DNA from: a virus
Reading direction: 5' to 3' (one strand)
DNA length: 30,322 nt
Virus record (IMG/VR): IMGVR_UViG_3300018481_000057
Location: 1 to 30,322 of that record
Part shown: positions 23,958-29,178 of the stretch, in pieces
Position numbering within the stretch: the stretch's first letter is position 1
Layout: the number at the start of each line of letters is the position of its first letter
Translations under genes and position numbers: made by a program
The notes under the pieces: generated by a model
The model's database searches: none
The model's input: the letters and a program-made list of their open reading frames with translations, nothing else
What the model was told of the DNA's origin: nothing

Positions 23958-25130
23958 TCAGTTCCCGTCATCGATCGGGTTCTTGGACTCGACCTTCACA
24001 GACGGCTCCCCCTTGCGAATCCAGACCAGCCCCTTGAGCTGAACCTTCTGCTGGTCGGTCAACTCCGTGCCCTTGATGAGCTTGTCCACGTTGCCGACGG
24101 TGAATGACTTGCCACCGTACTTCTCGAACAACTGTGGCCCAATGACCTGCTCGACCCTCTCCGCGTCCACGTTACGCCGACCGGAGACTGTGATGCTCAT
24201 TCGGTTCATCGTGGACTCGTATTCGAAGGCATCCTCGGCCTTGGCCTGCGCGAGGATCATTGCATCGAGATCCTTCATCGTAGAGTTGATACCGGCTAGT
24301 TGCCATTCCAGAGCGGCCCGTAGGTCGATAGCGTCCTGCGGGCTGGCGAAAGCCATGAGCCCCCCGACTGCAATGTTCTTCTGCAGGGCGGTGCAGTTGA
24401 ACTTGCGGATACAGAAACGGCACTCCGCGTTCAAGGTCTCGGGAGTGTCCTCCTCCGAGGTGCCGATGATCCGCTCCGCGGTCTCCTGCATGAAGCGCCA
24501 CATGCCGATGTTCTCTTCTCGAGAGAACACAATCCCCTTTGGTCCGTCGTGTCTGAGCATGTCGAACTCGACCCAGATCTTCTTGGCCTCGGGATACTGA
24601 ATCTGTGCCGCTACCCCATAGGCACGCGCCTGAATCTTCTTCTTCAGGTCCAGCGGGTTGATGTCCCAGCGATTGCTCTTGTAGTCAACGACTCGGATGG
24701 TGTCAGCATCGATCCGGTCGAAGCGGTCCCAGATGTAGTTGAAGGGGATTGGACCAGCGCTGGTCGTGATATCGAACGAGGTCTTAACCTCACAGGTCAA
24801 GACCTCGAATGTGGTGAAGTCGGTGCGAGCGTGCCAGCGCTGAAGCATGTCAACGCCGTCTTTGTACTCCTCGGTCTCCACGTCTGAAGAACCAAAAGTC
24901 GAGGTGTAGGTCATCTTGAAGAACAGGAGGAGCGTGGCGATGGTGGCTGGGAACTCTCCAGCGAGGATGCACTTCGTGACATACAACTCCAAAGCTCCAT
25001 GGACTGATGTACCGAGAGATGCCGCTGTGTTGGCAGGCCCCCCAGCCTTCTCGAACATTTCTGCTTTCCAGCGTGCCATGCAGAGCTGAGCAACGTTCAT
25101 CGACGTTGCTGAAAGAGACTTTGGAATCAT
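23958..25130 (-). CDS. Cas4/RecB-like PD-(D/E)XK exonuclease with iron-sulfur cysteines
   Basis: A 390-residue nuclease. An N-terminal cysteine (C17 in AQLCMARW), a GTSVHGALE motif (H44), DRFDRID (about 135-141), the nuclease core VVDYKS (D149, K151) and the QARAYG motif (Q167) follow the order of the Cas4/AddB-type nuclease fold. CRFC with C246 (C237, C240, C246) completes a four-cysteine set expected to hold a 4Fe-4S cluster. The C-terminal part (about 260-390) is helical and not recognised. Such phage Cas4-like exonucleases probably process DNA ends in recombination or replication. There is no CRISPR array or other cas gene here. The start overlaps the upstream stop by four bases (ATGA), and this is the last gene of the leftward operon. 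Confidence 0.83.
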   Translation of the reverse strand: MIPKSLSATSMNVAQLCMARWKAEMFEKAGGPANTAASLGTSVHGALELYVTKCILAGEFPATIATLLLFFKMTYTSTFGSSDVETEEYKDGVDMLQRWHARTDFTTFEVLTCEVKTSFDITTSAGPIPFNYIWDRFDRIDADTIRVVDYKSNRWDINPLDLKKKIQARAYGVAAQIQYPEAKKIWVEFDMLRHDGPKGIVFSREENIGMWRFMQETAERIIGTSEEDTPETLNAECRFCIRKFNCTALQKNIAVGGLMAFASPQDAIDLRAALEWQLAGINSTMKDLDAMILAQAKAEDAFEYESTMNRMSITVSGRRNVDAERVEQVIGPQLFEKYGGKSFTVGNVDKLIKGTELTDQQKVQLKGLVWIRKGEPSVKVESKNPIDDGN

Positions 25131-25429
25131 ACTAGCCAGCTTCCTAATATCGGCATTGGTTGTTTCTCGGTTACTGTGAAGTCGTATTCGATCGGCCTAT
25201 CTCCAAACACCTGACCCTCCCAAGAGTGGACATATCCTTCAAATATGGTCAGACCTTCGCTAAGTACTGTGACGTGATCTCCGGCTACTGCGCAGTCTAG
25301 CGACTTGAAGGATATCTGCTTGCCGCCGACTCCTACTGTTCGAGTATAGGTATCGTCGAGAATATTGAGAGGTCTAGAGAGTTCTTCTCGTGGACCGGGG
25401 TAGGGAGTGCTGTCAATCCACCAGTTCAC
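25127..25429 (-). CDS. Hypothetical protein
   Basis: A 100-residue protein starting at GTG (25429-25427) behind an AGAGG site; the start overlaps the WhiB-like stop as GTGA. The sequence is beta-rich (TRTVGVGGKQISFKSLD, VTVLSEGLTIFEGYVHSWEG) without cysteines, catalytic motifs or membrane segments. I do not recognise the family. It is translationally coupled to both neighbours, the WhiB-like protein and the Cas4-like nuclease. Confidence 0.7.
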   Translation of the reverse strand: MNWWIDSTPYPGPREELSRPLNILDDTYTRTVGVGGKQISFKSLDCAVAGDHVTVLSEGLTIFEGYVHSWEGQVFGDRPIEYDFTVTEKQPMPILGSWLV

Positions 25430-25731
25430 TTCTCGCCTCTCTTGCTAAGTTCACCGCCCCATATACCATACTCTGAGTCGGTACGCCTCTTGTAGTCCTT
25501 GCATTCTCTGCGTACTGTGCATTGGATACAGACCAATTGAGCAGTGGCAGCCATGTCGGGTCGCCCCTTCTCGGGGAAAAAGATCTCGGGGTCTACTTCT
25601 CTACATCTGGCTCGCTCTTGCCACTCTTCGGAGCCGGGCTCTCGGATGAAGTTTGCGACCCACTCTCGCTTGGGCTGGGAGGTGTACTGGCCTTCTCCGC
25701 AGATGCAGTCGTCTCCTTTGTTCCCGACCAG
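25426..25731 (-). CDS. WhiB-like iron-sulfur protein; start non-canonical or reached by frameshift
   Basis: In this frame the protein has the full Wbl signature. Numbered from the CTG at 25731, four cysteines have the spacing C43-x24-C68-x2-C71-x5-C77, the segment EEWQERARCREVDPEIFFP surrounds the first, and YGIWGG follows at 88-93 before a basic end. Wbl proteins bind a 4Fe-4S cluster and regulate transcription with the primary sigma factor. Extra cysteines C9 and C11 lie near the N-terminus. No ATG, GTG or TTG occurs upstream of C43 in this frame; the first is ATG 25554, which would give only 42 residues and lose one cluster cysteine. The CTG has GAGGGA six bases upstream. Alternatively the frame is entered by a -1 shift at CCCAAAA (25803-25797) in the gene above, giving a fusion of about 199 residues. 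The stop overlaps the next start (GTGA). Confidence 0.72.
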   Translation of the reverse strand: MVGNKGDDCICGEGQYTSQPKREWVANFIREPGSEEWQERARCREVDPEIFFPEKGRPDMAATAQLVCIQCTVRRECKDYKRRTDSEYGIWGGELSKRGEK

Positions 25732-26024
25732 TCTACGTCCCTCGTCTTCAGGGTCTCGTAAATCTCGGCGAGCGCAGAGTTCACTGCAGACGAGTCTTTT
25801 GGGTCGTCTACCTCCGGTGCCACCTCCTCTTCCGCCTCGGGCCTTGCGCGGAAGTCGAACTCGTCGAAGTCACTGGACTTACCCCACATGATAACGGGGT
25901 GCAACTCACGCACTCCGTCGTCCTCCACGCCACCCGCGGCTGGGGCCAGACCTTCTTGTTCAGGCTGGGCACTCACGCTATTCTTCTTTCGTTGGTTGGG
26001 ACCGAAGCACCATGATAGACACAC
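25593..26024 (-). CDS. Acidic hypothetical protein overlapping the WhiB-like frame
   Basis: A frame of 143 residues from GTG 26024; other in-frame starts are GTG 25976 and ATG 25889, and none has a strong ribosome-binding site. Residues 46-100 (from MWGKSSDFDEFDF through an acidic stretch to SALAEIYETLKTRDVDW) look like ordinary coding sequence with a short helix. The last 40 residues are low-complexity Ser/Pro/Thr/Glu. Residues about 75-76 are encoded by the slippery CCCAAAA. No family is recognised. The gene is separated from the methyltransferase by the only non-overlapping gap of the operon (41 bases). Either this product is made alone, or it is the N-terminal part of a frameshift fusion with the WhiB domain. 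Confidence 0.6.
   Translation of the reverse strand: MCLSWCFGPNQRKKNSVSAQPEQEGLAPAAGGVEDDGVRELHPVIMWGKSSDFDEFDFRARPEAEEEVAPEVDDPKDSSAVNSALAEIYETLKTRDVDWSGTKETTASAEKASTPPSPSESGSQTSSESPAPKSGKSEPDVEK
25738..25743 (-). promoter_or_regulatory. Possible ribosome-binding site for a CTG start of the WhiB-like protein
   Basis: GAGGGA on the minus strand is followed after six bases by CTG (25731-25729) in the WhiB frame. The site is inside the upstream gene. Confidence 0.4.
25797..25803 (-). promoter_or_regulatory. In-register slippery heptamer CCCAAAA upstream of the WhiB-like frame
   Basis: On the minus strand, zero-frame codons of the upstream gene read GAC CCA AAA GAC, so the heptamer is C CCA AAA, a canonical X XXY YYZ site. 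A -1 slip moves translation into the frame that stays open to the WhiB stop at 25426. A small GCAG/CTGC hairpin lies about ten bases downstream; no strong pseudoknot is obvious. Confidence 0.5.
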
Positions 26025-26042
26025 ACCGGCCCATTATGATAG
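26012..26042 (-). promoter_or_regulatory. Possible operator-like direct repeats in the operon's only gap
   Basis: ATGATAG occurs on the plus strand at 26012-26018 and 26036-26042, 24 bases apart, in and next to the 41-base gap before the unknown/WhiB pair. No -35/-10 pair of good quality is seen. Confidence 0.25.
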
Positions 26043-26065
26043 GGCACGCTCGAAATGCGAAACTA

Positions 26066-26797
26066 TCACCCAAGTCCGAAGCCAGCGCCGTCACCCTCCT
26101 TGAACTTCTTCATGGCAAGATCGAAGTTAGTTTTGTCGAGTTCGATAGACACTGCACTACGGCGGCACCGTTCGGCTGCACGCACTAAAGAGCCGCTGCC
26201 ACCGAACGGATCGACCACGAACTGCCCCTCTGATGTTGACGCCTTGATAAACAACTCGAGAAGAGCGGGCGGCTTCTCGTGGGGATGGATGAGCTCACCG
26301 GGCCGTACCTGTGGAATCCTGACCACACTGTTGCGGCGGCTCCAATGGGACTGCTTGAGCTGCCTACCCCTCTGGAAGAAGAGTATGAACTCACTGCCCT
26401 GTCCCCAAGGGCACTCGGTGTCCCCCATGCCGGGGCCTTCTTTTTCCCAGACGATGATCGCGCTACGCCGGTAACCGAAGGTGCCGAGGTACTCCTTTGT
26501 CATCTGCATCCACTCGTCCAGCACCTGCTGGGAAGTGAAGACGTAGAGGTCGGAGTCCGGCTTCGTCTTCGGAATCAGCACGTCCATGACAGCCTTGAAC
26601 GTAGCAATGGCGATCTCAGGAGACTCGTCGTTGGCGATCTTCCGAGCATACTCCTTGCCGTGAGCGGTCACCGCTTGATTGCTCTGATTGTCAACACCGA
26701 AGGGAGGATCGGTGATGATACAGTCCACCCTACCCGGCTTAAAGCGCTGGCACAGTTCGACACTGTCGCCGAGCCAGATGTTGTGATGCAAGTTCAC
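26066..26797 (-). CDS. DNA methyltransferase, beta-class N6-adenine or N4-cytosine type
   Basis: A 243-residue S-adenosylmethionine-dependent DNA methylase. The catalytic motif DPPF is at residues 30-33 (DCIITDPPFGV), and the cofactor-binding motif DPFGGSG is at about 196-202, preceded by HPHEKP (171-176). Catalytic motif before the cofactor motif is the beta-class order. It could modify phage DNA against host restriction or mark replication and packaging sites. No restriction endonuclease is adjacent, so it looks like an orphan enzyme. The GTG start lies six to seven bases after a GGGAGG site and overlaps the preceding stop (TAGTG). Confidence 0.88.
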   Translation of the reverse strand: MNLHHNIWLGDSVELCQRFKPGRVDCIITDPPFGVDNQSNQAVTAHGKEYARKIANDESPEIAIATFKAVMDVLIPKTKPDSDLYVFTSQQVLDEWMQMTKEYLGTFGYRRSAIIVWEKEGPGMGDTECPWGQGSEFILFFQRGRQLKQSHWSRRNSVVRIPQVRPGELIHPHEKPPALLELFIKASTSEGQFVVDPFGGSGSLVRAAERCRRSAVSIELDKTNFDLAMKKFKEGDGAGFGLG

Positions 26798-27057
26798 TAC
26801 ATACCTCCCATAGTATTCGGTTGACAGGTGTGCGTCTGTATTTCAGCACAAACAGGGCAGAGCATTTCTACATCACCCATCTCGGCGTGAATGTCAGTCA
26901 CGACGCCGATGACTGTAATGTCAGCACGATTGATTTCATTAGCCTCGAGCCAGATCGTAACAGATGTGACGTTCTGAATCTCAGTGTTGTTCGCATCCAG
27001 AATCAGCGTCGTCGGCCCCATGCCGTCACTGATTATTCTGATTGGTCCTGACTTCAT
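26797..27057 (-). CDS. Small hypothetical protein with C-terminal cysteine cluster
   Basis: An 86-residue protein from ATG 27057, whose start overlaps the RusA-like stop (ATGA); a TTG four codons upstream is less likely. The N-terminal two thirds is beta-rich (TTLILDANNTEIQNVTSVTIW, ADITVIGVVTDIHAEMG). The end carries CPVC, an isolated Cys and a His (CPVCAEIQTHTCQPN), which could bind zinc. The family is not recognised. It lies between resolvase and methyltransferase and is coupled to both. Confidence 0.7.
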   Translation of the reverse strand: MKSGPIRIISDGMGPTTLILDANNTEIQNVTSVTIWLEANEINRADITVIGVVTDIHAEMGDVEMLCPVCAEIQTHTCQPNTMGGM

Positions 27058-27584
27058 CGGGGAGGCCAATCGTTGTTGAGGGAGAGTGGAGCAAAGAGCT
27101 CTACGTCGGTCTTCTGGACGATTTCAAGAACCTCCATAGGCAGGTCCATTCCCACGCCGAGAGGTATGGGTTCCACACTGAACAGCACCTTGCCAAAGAC
27201 CTCGGGGCCTTGCTCGACGATCACTGATCGTATGTCCCAGGTGTCTCGGTCGTTGTCGAAGAGGACGCCTTGCAGAGCATCTTCAAGTGCCTTCTGCATG
27301 TTGGTAGCGTCAGCCTCATGCTTCGTGTGTTTCCGTCCGCTGACTGTGACGTAAGACGCTTGATTACGCCAGAAGTAAAACCGAACAGCTTGCCTTCCGG
27401 TGAGCGGCTCCCGATATGCACCCTCCATCTCCTCTCGGATTGCTTCTTGGTATGCGGCAAGCTGTTGGTTCTGCCCCATGATCGGGAACATCTTACCGTT
27501 GCGCCTCCCCACGCTCAGTGGACCGACAGCCCACGGCTCAGGATTGATACCAAGGCAGAACCAAGTTCTACCTGCACCGTCCAC
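27054..27584 (-). CDS. rusA: RusA-like Holliday junction resolvase
   Basis: From GTG 27584, overlapping the previous stop (TAGTG) with GGAG just upstream, the protein has 176 residues. It matches the RusA pattern: an N-terminal PEPWAVGPLSVGRR, a strand RFYFWRN, then KHEADATNMQKALEDALQGVLFDND (residues about 88-112, quoted in part), where D92, D102 and D110 occupy the positions of the catalytic acidic residues, followed by a strand IRSVIVEQG. RusA-type enzymes are homodimers that cut four-way DNA junctions, useful for recombination and for debranching DNA before packaging. A longer frame running up to 27761 overlaps the membrane-protein gene and is rejected as the start. Confidence 0.85.
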   Translation of the reverse strand: MDGAGRTWFCLGINPEPWAVGPLSVGRRNGKMFPIMGQNQQLAAYQEAIREEMEGAYREPLTGRQAVRFYFWRNQASYVTVSGRKHTKHEADATNMQKALEDALQGVLFDNDRDTWDIRSVIVEQGPEVFGKVLFSVEPIPLGVGMDLPMEVLEIVQKTDVELFAPLSLNNDWPPR

Positions 27585-27790
27585 TACGCTCCGACGAGCC
27601 ACATTCCCACCCTCACTAGACAGAAGAATACCAGAGCAACCGCCATGGCAACGAATGCACACAGTGCGATGAAGGTGACAATGCCGAGACCCTTCTCTAC
27701 CCACTCGGGAACTTCGATCGTGGGCTTTGGTCCTCCGAAGTCGTCGGGTGGCGGCTTCCAAGAAGGGTCGTCCTGAATGGGTCCACTCAT
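27584..27790 (-). CDS. Small membrane protein (one span)
   Basis: A 68-residue protein with a Pro/Asp-rich N-terminus (SGPIQDDPSWKPPPDDFGG) and one hydrophobic segment of about 25 residues near the C-terminus (VTFIALCAFVAMAVALVFFCL), ending RVGMWLVGA. AAGGAG lies seven bases before the ATG. The frame could be extended upstream, but the site fixes this start. The function is unknown; a membrane-anchored protein is unusual inside a DNA-metabolism operon. Confidence 0.75.
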   Translation of the reverse strand: MSGPIQDDPSWKPPPDDFGGPKPTIEVPEWVEKGLGIVTFIALCAFVAMAVALVFFCLVRVGMWLVGA

Positions 27791-28179
27791 TATATTACTC
27801 CTTGTGCGTTCATACTGACGAGTGTGTAATCGTCGTAGTAGTAGACTGGCCACTTGAGAGTGAGCGCAATCTCCAATTCGGCGCGAGCGCCCTTGCTAGC
27901 AGGCCAGCCTCTAAGAAGGATGATACCCTGACACTTCGCAGCCATCACCGCGAAGTCATTGGCGAGGAACTCGAGACCCTCGCCGGTGGCGACCGTACCT
28001 TCGGGCAGCTTCAGCTCGTTCGGACTCACAATGGTCAGCCCAGCGTCACGAAGCTCTTGAGCAGCCTTGGTGAAGGCTGGGAAGTTGAACTCGTGATAGC
28101 CTTGCATCGGACCCGACAGGTAGAAGGTTCTGCGGGTGTCCATGCTGTTTGAGACAGACCACGGATCTGTAAGTCTCAT
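27790..28179 (-). CDS. DUF4406 / nucleoside 2-deoxyribosyltransferase-like protein
   Basis: A 129-residue protein with FYLSGPMQGYHEFNFPAF, then LRDAGLTIVSPNEL, CQGIILLRGWPASKGARAELEIAL and WPVYYYDD, the pattern of the DUF4406 and nucleoside deoxyribosyltransferase superfamily. Family members bind nucleotides or exchange bases on deoxyribose. Here it is probably part of phage nucleotide metabolism next to the MazG-like enzyme. The ATG at 28179 overlaps the MazG stop (TGATG) with AAGG seven bases upstream; a second ATG at 28143 would remove the first 12 residues but has no ribosome-binding site. Confidence 0.8.
   Translation of the reverse strand: MRLTDPWSVSNSMDTRRTFYLSGPMQGYHEFNFPAFTKAAQELRDAGLTIVSPNELKLPEGTVATGEGLEFLANDFAVMAAKCQGIILLRGWPASKGARAELEIALTLKWPVYYYDDYTLVSMNAQGVI
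27798..27803 (-). promoter_or_regulatory. Ribosome-binding site of the small membrane protein
   Basis: AAGGAG on the minus strand, seven bases before ATG 27790; it decides this start over the longer frame. Confidence 0.7.
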
Positions 28180-28721
28180 CAGTAAGCCTTACCGTGCTTG
28201 TAGGGACGGGTCTTGTTGAACTCCATCTTGAGATCGACGGCATCCCACAGGTCAGCCTGAAGTGAGATGGCGAGCCGATCTAGGTAAACCAGTGCGGCCA
28301 CCAGCCACATGACGTTCTGCTCTCCGCGAAGAACAAAGGCGGTAGCCCTCAGAAGGTTCTCGGCGAAGTTGTCTCCAACGGTGTACTTGTTTTGCTTTAC
28401 ACCAAGGCTCAGCTGGCTCTTCATTTCAGACTTAACGTGCGTCCTAATGAGGCCGTGACGAACCGTGTCCCACTCTGAGTACACAGTATCGAGGATGCGA
28501 ATTGCAGCATCGGCCAACTCGATAATGATACCCTCAGGCTTGCCGAGGTAGTTCCTGTAGAACAGGCTCTTGTTGTCGCGGTGCTCTTCAAGAGCTTCGG
28601 CCAGCTCGGAAACGATCAGCATGAGCATCTCGCCCATGTTGCGCTCCTCGTCCCAAAACCCACTCGCCTTCGCGGTGAGGTGAATCTCTTTCGCGAGGTC
28701 GTCGATGTGCACTTTGTTCAC
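28179..28721 (-). CDS. MazG-like nucleotide pyrophosphohydrolase
   Basis: A 180-residue protein with the metal-binding pattern ExxE...ExxD of the MazG/all-alpha NTP pyrophosphatase fold: SELAEALEEHR (E39, E42) and IIIELADAAIRILD (E68, D71). It ends KMEFNKTRPYKHGKAY, a tail often seen in phage MazG-like proteins. Enzymes of this fold hydrolyse nucleoside triphosphates to monophosphates and pyrophosphate, cleaning or balancing the pool during replication. The start is GTG 28721 behind GAGGAGG, overlapping the previous stop (GTGA). The segment between the two motifs and the helical end matches the family length. Confidence 0.85.
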   Translation of the reverse strand: MNKVHIDDLAKEIHLTAKASGFWDEERNMGEMLMLIVSELAEALEEHRDNKSLFYRNYLGKPEGIIIELADAAIRILDTVYSEWDTVRHGLIRTHVKSEMKSQLSLGVKQNKYTVGDNFAENLLRATAFVLRGEQNVMWLVAALVYLDRLAISLQADLWDAVDLKMEFNKTRPYKHGKAY

Positions 28722-29029
28722 TTTTCCTCCTCAAGTCCTAGTGGAAGCACGTCCTGCACGGGGGTTCCCCGCCCGCTGGGGGGTTTGTCCCCCCGTATGC
28801 CCATACGGGCCGCAGAAGGCCGTGGTGGGCCGCTACCGGGCCGCGCTGGGGCTGGTGTAGGCATCGCAACCGTAGCCGGGTCCGTGATGATGTGACTGGC
28901 TATGATTTCCAGTGCATTGAGCATCTGGTACAACTCGGGCCAGATCACCTCGACATGGGCGCGATACTCCTCCCCGCCTTCCTTCCAGACCTGAACTAGG
29001 TTGTCGATCGGACTCATTGAGTGAGGCAT
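28718..29029 (-). CDS. Hypothetical protein with Pro/Gly-rich C-terminal part
   Basis: A 103-residue protein. Residues about 1-55 are an ordinary helical region (NLVQVWKEGGEEYRAHVEVIW, LYQMLNALEIIASHII). The remainder is low-complexity, rich in Pro, Gly, Arg and Ala (PTPAPARPGSGPPRPSAARM), and is encoded by a GC-rich stretch containing several perfect inverted repeats (28760-28809). The start ATG overlaps the preceding stop (TAATG) and the stop overlaps the next start (GTGA). No family recognised. Confidence 0.65.
   Translation of the reverse strand: MPHSMSPIDNLVQVWKEGGEEYRAHVEVIWPELYQMLNALEIIASHIITDPATVAMPTPAPARPGSGPPRPSAARMGIRGDKPPSGRGTPVQDVLPLGLEEEK
28760..28809 (-). repeat. Cluster of overlapping GC-rich inverted repeats
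   Basis: GGGGTTCCCC at 28761-28770, GGGGGG-TTTGT-CCCCCC at 28778-28794, and CCCGTATG-CC-CATACGGG at 28792-28809 (an 8-bp perfect stem). The second and third share their C residues and so exclude each other, an attenuator-like geometry. They lie inside the coding region of the hypothetical gene. Confidence 0.6.
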
Positions 29030-29178
29030 TAGACTGCTACCACCTTTACTTTTCGGTGGAACTCGTGCATACAGCCACAGCTCACACAGGTCTTTCCGGC
29101 CGAATCCTCGTCGTCCTCAAGGAACTCGCAAGTCAAACACCAAGTTCCCGTAGCGAGGACTTCCTCTTCATCCATCAT
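29029..29178 (-). CDS. 49-residue zinc-ribbon protein
   Basis: A short frame starting ATGATG behind AAGGAGG. The first ATG overlaps the clamp stop (ATGA) with only three bases of spacing, so the second ATG (29175) may be the real start. The sequence holds two cysteine pairs, WCLTC (C14, C17) and CVSCGC (C31, C34, C36), with a His-containing segment MHEFHRK afterwards, a typical small zinc ribbon. Acidic N-terminal half, basic C-terminal half. Its TAA overlaps the next start (TAATG). Such ribbons often bind DNA, RNA or a polymerase subunit; no specific role can be read. Confidence 0.7.
   Translation of the reverse strand: MMDEEEVLATGTWCLTCEFLEDDEDSAGKTCVSCGCMHEFHRKVKVVAV

Noticed and set aside
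23858-23985. Possible bidirectional terminator at the convergent junction
   Set aside because: Only 4- to 5-bp stems (for example CCCG/CGGG and ATCCA/TGGAT) are found, too weak to call.
25522-26015. Plus-strand open frames opposite the WhiB region
   Set aside because: They are antisense to two overlapping minus-strand frames, lack ribosome-binding sites and resemble no family.
26025-26065. A possible promoter in the 41-base gap (TATCAT-like -10)
   Set aside because: No acceptable -35 box at 16-18 bases, so only the direct repeats are recorded, at low confidence.
27585-27761. Upstream extension of the RusA-like frame
   Set aside because: It is the shadow of the small membrane-protein gene; GTG 27584 fits the operon's overlap pattern and has GGAG upstream.
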